19,915 bases of DNA from assembly GCA_002450015.1 (NCBI GenBank), contig DJYG01000060.1:1-19915 (forward strand), read 5' to 3'. The notes below the pieces were generated by a model, which had not been told where the DNA came from, did not search any database, and saw nothing but the letters and a program-made list of their open reading frames with translations. Shown one piece after another: positions 1 to 6,207 of the stretch (its first letter is position 1; every line of letters starts with the position of its first letter). The translations under genes were made by a program, and so were the position numbers. The stretch is from Cyanobacteria bacterium UBA6984 (lineage in GTDB: Bacteria > Cyanobacteriota > Vampirovibrionia > Gastranaerophilales > Gastranaerophilaceae).

Positions 1-465
1 GGTATGGCATTTGCAAATTCATTCTTGGGTTTATGTCACTCAATGGCACATAAGTTAGGTGCAATGTATCATGTACCTCACGGAGTTGCAAATGCATTAT
101 TGATAAGACAAATTATCAAATATAATGCAACAGATTGTCCTACAAAACAAGCTATTTTCCCTCAATATAAATTCCCTAATGCAAAAACTAAATATGGTCA
201 AATTGCAGACGAATTGGGCTTGGGCGGAAAAAATGATGATGAAAAAGTAGAATTGTTGATAAAAGCAGTTGATAAATTAATGACTGACATAGAACTTCCA
301 AAATCTATTAAAGAATTCGGAGTTGATGAAAAACAATTCTTTGATAACTTAGATGAATTGGTTGAATTAGCATTTGATGACCAATGTACAGGCGCAAACC
401 CTGCTTATCCTTTGATGAGCGAAATTAAACAGCTTTATATTGATGCTTATAATGGAGTTGTTTAA
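1..465 (+). CDS. adhE: AdhE, bifunctional acetaldehyde/alcohol dehydrogenase, C-terminal fragment (5' end outside window)
   Basis: This is the last 154 codons of the iron-dependent alcohol dehydrogenase half of AdhE, which reduces acetyl-CoA via acetaldehyde to ethanol and regenerates NAD+. The reading frame is open from base 1, so the gene is cut by the window edge and not broken. The motif GLCHSMAHKLG followed by HVPHGVANALL is the family's metal site: His13 and His27 of the fragment correspond to iron ligands, and His17 is the conserved His between them. The end (FDDQCTGANPAYPLMSEIKQLY) matches the AdhE C-terminus from memory of the E. coli protein. A stand-alone Fe-ADH is conceivable, but the closeness to AdhE in this stretch makes that unlikely. 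It lies directly upstream of rex, and adhE is a classical Rex target. The stop is TAA at 463-465. Confidence 0.93.
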   Translation, partial: GMAFANSFLGLCHSMAHKLGAMYHVPHGVANALLIRQIIKYNATDCPTKQAIFPQYKFPNAKTKYGQIADELGLGGKNDDEKVELLIKAVDKLMTDIELPKSIKEFGVDEKQFFDNLDELVELAFDDQCTGANPAYPLMSEIKQLYIDAYNGVV

Positions 466-477
466 TTATATTAATTG

Positions 478-507
478 ATATCGGGGGCTTTTTATAGCCC
501 CTGATAT
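478..507 (+). other. Stem-loop between adhE and rex
   Basis: A 12-bp stem with one G-U wobble (478-489 pairs with 496-507) encloses a 6-nt T-rich loop (490-495). The core is GGGGGCT/AGCCCC. No U-tract follows the 3' arm (it continues TCTCAAAGAG), so it is not a textbook intrinsic terminator. It may attenuate or process the adhE-rex transcript, stabilise the 3' end of adhE mRNA, or be a weak terminator. Confidence 0.6.
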
Positions 508-532
508 TCTCAAAGAGAGGTAATTATATTAA

Positions 533-1147
533 ATGAATATTCCTGACAAGGTTATAAATAGATTAACATTATATCATTATATATTAGAAGATTATGAAGA
601 CGGACTCTTTATTTCAAGCACTCAAATTGCAGAATTGCTAAATATGGACGACTCTCAAGTCAGAAAAGATATAAAATATTTGAACAATGCCGGCAAATGC
701 AGAGTTGGATACAATGTTCAAGATTTAAAATCATCTATTGAACAAACATTAGGTTTTGAAACACAAAAGGAAGCTTTTATTATCGGTGCTGGTAATTTAG
801 GTTCAGCATTGGCAAAATTTGACAGTTTTTCGAATTACGGATTAAGAATACTTGCTATGTTTGATAATAATCCTGTAAAAGTCGGAAATACCATAAATAA
901 CAAAGAAGTGTTTCATATAAGTAAGTTACCTGATTTGGTCAGAAGATTAAATGTTAATATTGCAATATTAACTGTACCAAGGCAATTTGCCCAAGATGCA
1001 GCAATATTTCTTGCAAATTCGGGAATTAAATATATTTGGAATTTTACACCTTGTGTTTTAGCTGTTCCAAAAGGTGTAAAAGTTTGGAATGAAAATCTGA
1101 TTGGAAGTTTTTTACAATTTACAAGCAATGATAAAGATGGAGTTTAG
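533..1147 (+). CDS. rex: Rex, redox-sensing transcriptional repressor
   Basis: Rex is a cytoplasmic dimer that binds operators when NADH is low and releases them when NADH rises, controlling fermentation and hydrogenase genes. Residues 1-75 are a winged helix (IPDKVINRLTLYHYIL, then DSQVRKDIKYL and GKCRVGYNV). Residues 82-150 are a Rossmann fold with GAGNLG at 85-90 and an Asp after the next strand (D111). NFTPCVLAVP at 170-179 is a Rex signature. The protein is 204 aa, slightly short, with little of the usual C-terminal helix. The usual NxDL near the C-terminus reads NENL here, so Asn188 sits where Asp is expected. The start is supported by the family's N-terminal motif, although GAGG (517-520) lies 12 nt upstream, an unusually long spacing. 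It is first in the operon, 2 nt before the next gene. Confidence 0.93.
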   Translation: MNIPDKVINRLTLYHYILEDYEDGLFISSTQIAELLNMDDSQVRKDIKYLNNAGKCRVGYNVQDLKSSIEQTLGFETQKEAFIIGAGNLGSALAKFDSFSNYGLRILAMFDNNPVKVGNTINNKEVFHISKLPDLVRRLNVNIAILTVPRQFAQDAAIFLANSGIKYIWNFTPCVLAVPKGVKVWNENLIGSFLQFTSNDKDGV

Positions 1148-1149
1148 AT

Positions 1150-1395
1150 ATGACAACAATTATAAATGTTTGTATGGGAAGCGCTTGTTATGCAAGAGGT
1201 AATGACCTGAATATAGAATATATAGAAAAATATCTATCTGAAAATAATTTGGATGCACAAATAGAAATAACAGCTTCTTTATGTAACGGTTGCTGTGCTG
1301 AAGGTCCAAATATTTTTATTAACGGTGAATTGCACAATAATATGACATTAGATAAAGTTAAAGAATTAATGATGGAGTTGTCAAGTAATGAATAA
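1150..1395 (+). CDS. Small thioredoxin-like [2Fe-2S] ferredoxin (NuoE C-terminal-like)
   Basis: This 81-residue protein carries the cysteine pattern of thioredoxin-fold [2Fe-2S] proteins: C8-x4-C13 near the N-terminus and C45-x3-C49 (CNGCC) in the second half. It corresponds to the cluster-binding part of NuoE/HoxE/HydC subunits, without their N-terminal helical domain. The likely role is electron transfer or redox signalling beside the hydrogenases; no NADH-binding NuoF/HydB partner is encoded in the window. It starts 2 nt after the rex stop, and its end overlaps the next start by 8 nt, so translational coupling is likely. The family assignment is secure; the electron partner is unknown. Confidence 0.88.
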   Translation: MTTIINVCMGSACYARGNDLNIEYIEKYLSENNLDAQIEITASLCNGCCAEGPNIFINGELHNNMTLDKVKELMMELSSNE

Positions 1396-3103
1396 CGTAT
1401 CCCCTGTTTATACACTGAAAAATGAATGCCACGACTGTTATAAATGTGTAAGAGAATGCCATATAAAAGCTATTAAAGTTTCAGACGGAAGTGCTTCTGT
1501 TATAGATAACAAGTGTATTGCTTGCGGACATTGCGTGAAAGTTTGTCCTTCAGGGGCTAAAAAAGTCAGAAATGATATTGATAAAGTAAAAACACTTATG
1601 GTTATGCAAAAGAAAATTTATGTTTCTCTTGCGCCAAGCTGGGCAGGTGTTTATGATTTAACTCCTGAACAAATGATTGCTGTTTTAAAAAAGTTAGGTT
1701 TTTATGCCGTAAGTGAAACTGCATTAGGCGCGCAACAGGTATCAATAAAAACGGCTGAAGTGCTTAATAATTCTCCTAATGGATTATATATATCAAGTGC
1801 TTGTCCTGTAATTGTAGATTATATAAGGCTATACAAGCCTGAGCTCGCCAAAAACATTGTTAATGTCGCATCTCCTGCGTTGACTCATGCAAAGATGCTA
1901 AAAGAACAATATGGAAACGATATTTGTGTTGTATTTATCGGTCCTTGCATCGGAAAGAAAAATGAATCAGACAATAACACAGATTATATAAGTGCATCAT
2001 TGACTTTTGATGAGTTAAATTATTGGATTTCGGAAGAATTTATAAATGTTAGTGAATTAGATATTAATTCTGAAGATAAATTTGTTCCTGAAGAAGCGTA
2101 TGAAGGTAGTTTGTATCCGATAGAAGGCGGGATGAATGATACGATAAAAAAAGTTGGAGTTAATGATGATGTTACTCTTTTAAATATCAGTGGTCTGGAT
2201 TCATTTGATAGAGCAATTGATGGTCTGGATATAAATTCATTAGATAAAAAAGTATTTATAGAAGCTTTGTCTTGTGACACAGGATGTATAAACGGTCCTT
2301 GTTTATCAAGTAATAAAGCCGGTATAATAATTACATCAGAGATTTTATCAAAAGTAAAATTCAGAAATAATATTCCCAAAATAGCAGAGGTTGTTTTTGA
2401 AAAAGATTATACAGAAAATCCGGTTGAAGAAAATGAAGTTTCATTTGCAGAAATAACAAAAGCATTAAACCGAATAGGTAAGCATGCTCCTGAAGATGAA
2501 TTAAATTGCGGCGGATGTGGATATTCAACTTGTAGGGATATGGCAAAAGCTCTTGTTACCGGTGATGCTGAGCCTTCAATGTGTGTATCATATATGAGAA
2601 AAATTGCAATGCGTAAAGCTGCAGCAATGTTAAGATGTATGCCGTCAGCAATTGTAATGGTGGATAAAAATTTAGATATTGTTGAGGCAAATGAAGCCTT
2701 TATGCGAATGTTTTGCGGTGAAATGTATGAAATTTTTGCATCAAGAAAAGAAGGTCTGGCAGGTGCTTCAATAGATAGAATAATATCGTTTAGTAATATA
2801 TTTGTTGAATTGCTAAAATCAGGCGGAGATATGCATAAATCTCACTATCAAGTAAAAAATCGTTTGTATGATATAAATGCGTTTACAATTGAAAAAGGAG
2901 AAATTGTAGGTGCTGTAATTACAGATGTTACCAAAGTTGAGATAGATAGAGAAAAAATTGCAGCAAAAGCAAAAGAAGTTATTACAAAAAATATTGCAAA
3001 AGTCCAAGAAATAGCTTGTTTGCTAGGAGAGCATATGGTTGAAACGGAAGTTCTTTTGAATTCAATTGCTCAAGATTATTCAAATTCTGATGAGGAAGAA
3101 TAA
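1388..3103 (+). CDS. hydS: HydS-type sensory [FeFe] hydrogenase with Fe-S and PAS domains
   Basis: This 571-residue cytoplasmic protein has several domains. Residues 10-60 hold two [4Fe-4S] motifs (C14/C17/C20/C24 and C43/C46/C49/C53). Residues 75-340 form an H-cluster domain with motifs SSACP (136-140), GPCIGK (185-190) and SCDTGC (295-300). C139, C187, C296 and C300 are the expected cluster ligands, and the preceding proton-relay cysteine is Ala138. A further Fe-S motif follows (C374/C377/C382/C399), then a PAS domain (about 415-520) and a charged helical tail. This is the architecture of group C hydrogenases, thought to be H2 or redox sensors rather than bulk catalysts. It overlaps the small ferredoxin gene by 8 nt, and the phosphatase follows after 2 nt, suggesting signal output through it. 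The signal and direction of output are inferred. Confidence 0.88.
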   Translation: MNNVSPVYTLKNECHDCYKCVRECHIKAIKVSDGSASVIDNKCIACGHCVKVCPSGAKKVRNDIDKVKTLMVMQKKIYVSLAPSWAGVYDLTPEQMIAVLKKLGFYAVSETALGAQQVSIKTAEVLNNSPNGLYISSACPVIVDYIRLYKPELAKNIVNVASPALTHAKMLKEQYGNDICVVFIGPCIGKKNESDNNTDYISASLTFDELNYWISEEFINVSELDINSEDKFVPEEAYEGSLYPIEGGMNDTIKKVGVNDDVTLLNISGLDSFDRAIDGLDINSLDKKVFIEALSCDTGCINGPCLSSNKAGIIITSEILSKVKFRNNIPKIAEVVFEKDYTENPVEENEVSFAEITKALNRIGKHAPEDELNCGGCGYSTCRDMAKALVTGDAEPSMCVSYMRKIAMRKAAAMLRCMPSAIVMVDKNLDIVEANEAFMRMFCGEMYEIFASRKEGLAGASIDRIISFSNIFVELLKSGGDMHKSHYQVKNRLYDINAFTIEKGEIVGAVITDVTKVEIDREKIAAKAKEVITKNIAKVQEIACLLGEHMVETEVLLNSIAQDYSNSDEEE

Positions 3104-3105
3104 TA

Positions 3106-4263
3106 ATGTTTATTGATATAGATTGTTCACAACAGAAAAAATACAATCAAAATGCTTATGGCGATTATTTTACTTCAAAGCGCTATCCGGAAACAGGTCG
3201 TCTTGTGGCTGTTTTGTCTGACGGATTAGGTAGTGGTATAAAAGCAAATATTTTAGCCTGTATGACAGCAACAATGCTTTTAAAATTCCTTGAAGAAGGT
3301 TCAAGTATTAAAAAAGCTTGCGAAACTATTATGAATTCACTTCCTGTATGCCAGGTGAGAAAAATAAGTTATTCTACCTTTTCTGCAATTGACAGTGATG
3401 AAGATGGTAATGTAAAAATTGTGGAAGAAGGTAATCCTCAATTTTTATGGATTAGAAATGGTGAAATTCTTGAACCAAAATTTGAGGTTATAACATCAAA
3501 AGAATTTCCAAATCGTCACATGCATATTTATCACATAAAATTAGAGGCAAACGATAGATTGGTATTTTGCTCAGATGGCGTAACACAAGCGGCATTAGGT
3601 TCAAAAGATTTGAAATTAGGACTTCGTAGAGAAGGATTAATTGAATTTGTAAAAAAAGAGCTTTTAAGAGAACCGGATATTTCAAGTTCAAAATTGTCAA
3701 AACATATTGTAAAATACGCCATAAGCAAAGAACTTGATAGAAAACCTAAAGATGATGTTTCAGCTGTATGTGTATATTATAGAGAACCGAGAAAATCAAT
3801 TGTTTTTACTGGTCCTCCTTATCATCAAGATAAAGATAAATATTATGCAAAGGCTTTCATTGAATTTGACGGCAAAAAAGCAATTTCCGGTGGAACTACT
3901 GCAAATTTAATTTCAAGAGAATTATCTATTCCAATAAAAGCAAATGTAAATTATAATATAGGTAAATTACCTGCAATTTCGTACATGGAAGGAATTGATT
4001 TGGTTACAGAAGGAATACTTACACTTACAAGAACATACGAATATCTTGAAAGTGGGGAGTATAAAGACGATGCAGCAGGTGATTTGATGAAATTTTTGCT
4101 TGATACCGATTGTATTAATTTTATGGTTGGTGCAAAATTAAATCAGGCACATTATGATCCTAATTTGCCGATAGAAATTGAGATAAGAAAGAATATAATT
4201 AAAAAAATTTCTGATATATTACAGAATAAATATTATAAAAAAGTGACAATACAATATATGTGA
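3106..4263 (+). CDS. SpoIIE/PP2C-family serine phosphatase with uncharacterised C-terminal domain
   Basis: This 385-residue soluble protein begins with a metal-dependent PP2C/SpoIIE phosphatase domain (about 1-225). Metal-binding Asp positions are visible: D20 (AYGDYF), D39 (LSDGLGSG), D157 (FCSDGV) and D216/D217 (KDDVSAV). Such enzymes dephosphorylate phosphoserine proteins, classically anti-anti-sigma factors. Residues 230-385 form a second region with the motif ISGGTTANLISREL (260-273), which I cannot assign to a named domain. There is no N-terminal sensor domain; the PAS/H-cluster protein 2 nt upstream is the obvious candidate sensor. No STAS or anti-sigma partner is encoded in the window, so the substrate is unknown. 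The catalytic family call is firm; the link to hydrogen sensing is inferred from gene order, which is also known for HydS loci in Firmicutes such as Ruminococcus. Confidence 0.85.
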   Translation: MFIDIDCSQQKKYNQNAYGDYFTSKRYPETGRLVAVLSDGLGSGIKANILACMTATMLLKFLEEGSSIKKACETIMNSLPVCQVRKISYSTFSAIDSDEDGNVKIVEEGNPQFLWIRNGEILEPKFEVITSKEFPNRHMHIYHIKLEANDRLVFCSDGVTQAALGSKDLKLGLRREGLIEFVKKELLREPDISSSKLSKHIVKYAISKELDRKPKDDVSAVCVYYREPRKSIVFTGPPYHQDKDKYYAKAFIEFDGKKAISGGTTANLISRELSIPIKANVNYNIGKLPAISYMEGIDLVTEGILTLTRTYEYLESGEYKDDAAGDLMKFLLDTDCINFMVGAKLNQAHYDPNLPIEIEIRKNIIKKISDILQNKYYKKVTIQYM

Positions 4264-4271
4264 GGACAAAA

Positions 4272-4532
4272 ATGGAAAAAATTAAAGTTGAAATTTGCTT
4301 AGGAACTGCTTGTTTTGTAATGGGTGGTGCTGATTTGCAGGATTTATCCGATATAATACCGTTGAAATTCGGTGAAAAAGTTGAGGTTTTGGGTAATACC
4401 TGCTTAGATTTATGTTCAACGGAATATGGTAAAGCTCCTTTTGTAAAAGTGAATGATTTTATAATTGAAAAAGCTACTAAGGATAAAGTTATAGCAAAAA
4501 TAAATGAAATATTGAGTACACAAGAAAAATAA
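4272..4532 (+). CDS. Second small thioredoxin-like [2Fe-2S] ferredoxin
   Basis: This 86-residue protein has C9-x4-C14 and C44-x3-C48, the same [2Fe-2S] thioredoxin-fold pattern as the gene at 1150, but it is clearly diverged (TCLDLC in place of SLCNGCC). It probably relays electrons to or from the hydrogenase encoded 16 nt downstream, or serves as a redox-sensing partner. An in-frame GTG at 4260 overlaps the phosphatase stop. I prefer ATG 4272 because GAGGA at 4262-4266 lies 5 nt before it, the spacing expected of a Shine-Dalgarno. That leaves an 8-nt gap after the phosphatase gene. The second copy in one operon suggests each ferredoxin serves one of the two hydrogenase-family proteins, which is inference. 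Confidence 0.87.
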   Translation: MEKIKVEICLGTACFVMGGADLQDLSDIIPLKFGEKVEVLGNTCLDLCSTEYGKAPFVKVNDFIIEKATKDKVIAKINEILSTQEK

Positions 4533-4548
4533 ATTAGGATGGTATAAA

Positions 4549-6090
4549 ATGGATAATAATAGTCAAGAAATACACGTAAAAAAGGAAGTCTTGATAGAAT
4601 TAATAAAAGCATTTTTTTCTGACAATTTTGAAGAAAACACAAGGCTTGTTCCTTATGAAATTCGTCCGACAGGTGCAGAAGTACCATACAGATGTTGTAT
4701 ATATAAAGAGCGAGCTATTATTAAAGATAGAACAATTGCAGGGTTAGGTTTTCCTATTGAAGAAGATGACGAAAGACGTTCATTGACTACTTATGCAAAA
4801 AAGGCAATGGAAAGAACTTCTTTAGACGGGAAAAATTTGACCGTACTGCAAGCAGCTTGTAAAGGTTGTGTTCCTAGTCAAATACATGTTACGGATTTGT
4901 GTCAGGCATGTGTTGCAAGACCTTGTCAAAGTGCTTGTAAGTTTGGTGCAATTACTGTTGATAATGGACGTTCGCAAATTGATGCTTCAAAATGTAAGAA
5001 ATGCAAAATGTGTATTTCAGCTTGTCCTTATAATGCTATTGTTAAAATTACCGTACCTTGTGAGGAAGCTTGTCCTGTCGGAGCAATTGCAAAAGATGAT
5101 TCAGGTTTTGCTTGTATTGACTTTGAAAAATGTATAAGTTGTGGCAGGTGTATTGCAGCATGTCCATTTGGAGCGGTGCATGAAAAAAGTCAAATAATAG
5201 ATATTCTAAAAGCTATTGTTTCAGAAAAACGTGTTATCGCAATGGTTGCACCGTCAATTGCCGGTCAATTCCCTGGTTCGGTATATCAATTGAAAACTGC
5301 AATGCTAAAAGCAGGTTTTGATGATGTATATGAAGTAGCTCAAGGTGCTGATATAACTGCAGCAAACGAAGCTAAAGAATTTATGGAACGAATGAAAGAT
5401 GTAAATGACAAAAATACAGACTGGCTTACTGAATGGGCAAATGAAGGTGGATATGGTGTAAGTGAAGAGCCTTCTGAAAATGAAAATCTTCATAAATTCA
5501 TGACTACATCTTGCTGCGCAGGGTACAATCAACTTGTAAAAAAACATTTACCTGAGATAAAACCTTTTGTTTCAAATACAAAAACACCATTGTTTTACAC
5601 CGCAGAACTTGTAAAACAGCAATATCCCGATTCAATAACAGTTTTTGTCAGTCCTTGTGTTGCAAAAAGAGCGGAAGGTTTTGAAGATAAAAATGTTGAT
5701 TATGTAATGAGTTTTGAAGAACTTGGTGCTTTATTTGTTGCAAAGAAAATTGAAATTCTAAATTGTGAAGAAACAAAATTTAAAAAAGAAAGTTCAAAAC
5801 AGGCTCGTAATTTCGGTGTTACCGGTGGTGTGGCAGAATCTGTAAAGAAATCACTAAAAGATGAAGATTTAGTAAAACCATTGGTAATAAGCGGACTAAA
5901 TAAAGATAATATAAAACAACTAAAAAAAATAGCGACTTGTGGTGAATGTGAAAACGGATGTAATCTGGTTGAAGTTATGTGCTGCGAGGGCGGATGTATT
6001 GCAGGTAATGCAACAATTAATAATGCAAGGATAGCGAAAAAACTTATAAACAAGCTTGTTGACGCAAGTGAAGATATTGATAAAATATAA
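4549..6090 (+). CDS. hydA: Catalytic [FeFe] hydrogenase, ferredoxin-type, multi-cluster
   Basis: This 513-residue protein is a monomeric-type [FeFe] hydrogenase, expected to reduce protons to H2 with electrons from ferredoxin. Residues 104-205 are cysteine-rich: C118/C121/C126/C130, C149/C152/C155/C159 and C195/C198/C201/C205, plus C104/C107 and C171/C175, enough for three [4Fe-4S] clusters and possibly a fourth. The H-cluster domain (about 230-500) has L1 TSCCAG (C322 proton relay, C323 ligand), L2 SPCVAK (C370) and L3 EVMCCEGGC (C479, C483). All catalytic cysteines are kept, but the usual Pro after the L1 cysteines is Ala324. No NADH or flavin module is fused. The arrangement resembles the HydA2/group B hydrogenases found beside HydS in gut anaerobes; subgroup assignment needs a tree. 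Maturases HydE, HydF and HydG are not in the window. The operon ends here. Confidence 0.9.
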   Translation: MDNNSQEIHVKKEVLIELIKAFFSDNFEENTRLVPYEIRPTGAEVPYRCCIYKERAIIKDRTIAGLGFPIEEDDERRSLTTYAKKAMERTSLDGKNLTVLQAACKGCVPSQIHVTDLCQACVARPCQSACKFGAITVDNGRSQIDASKCKKCKMCISACPYNAIVKITVPCEEACPVGAIAKDDSGFACIDFEKCISCGRCIAACPFGAVHEKSQIIDILKAIVSEKRVIAMVAPSIAGQFPGSVYQLKTAMLKAGFDDVYEVAQGADITAANEAKEFMERMKDVNDKNTDWLTEWANEGGYGVSEEPSENENLHKFMTTSCCAGYNQLVKKHLPEIKPFVSNTKTPLFYTAELVKQQYPDSITVFVSPCVAKRAEGFEDKNVDYVMSFEELGALFVAKKIEILNCEETKFKKESSKQARNFGVTGGVAESVKKSLKDEDLVKPLVISGLNKDNIKQLKKIATCGECENGCNLVEVMCCEGGCIAGNATINNARIAKKLINKLVDASEDIDKI

Positions 6091-6143
6091 AATATAAAAT
6101 CACTATAAATTGTAGCAATGAGTTTTTAATTTATTTTAATTAC

Positions 6144-6181
6144 AAAAAATCAGTGTGCATTTGTTTGCACACTGATTTTTT
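6144..6181. terminator. Bidirectional intrinsic terminator between convergent operons
   Basis: A perfect 16-bp inverted repeat (6144-6159 with 6166-6181) has the core ATCAGTGTGCA/TGCACACTGAT and a 6-nt loop. It is flanked by an A-run on the left and a T-run on the right. It therefore reads as a hairpin plus U-tract in both directions. It ends the hydrogenase operon (plus strand) and the secreted-protein gene at 6208 (minus strand). Confidence 0.9.
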
Positions 6182-6207
6182 TGTATAGAATTTATATATT
6201 TTTTAGT

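Noticed and set aside
1..465. adhE fragment as a pseudogene
   Set aside because: The frame is open to the first base and the conserved C-terminus is complete, so it is truncated by the window edge only.
459..532. A classical Rex operator (TTGTTAA-like half-sites with 4-nt spacer) upstream of rex
   Set aside because: No stretch matches both half-sites at the expected spacing; only the unrelated TAATTATATTAA repeats are visible.
4199..4687. A 162-codon minus-strand ORF across the phosphatase, ferredoxin and hydrogenase genes
   Set aside because: It is antisense to three genes of a tight operon and shows no recognisable features.
4868..5137. An 89-codon plus-strand ORF inside the hydrogenase gene
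   Set aside because: It is out of frame within the clearly coding hydA, is rich in Leu/Val from overlapping Cys codons, and has no ribosome-binding site.
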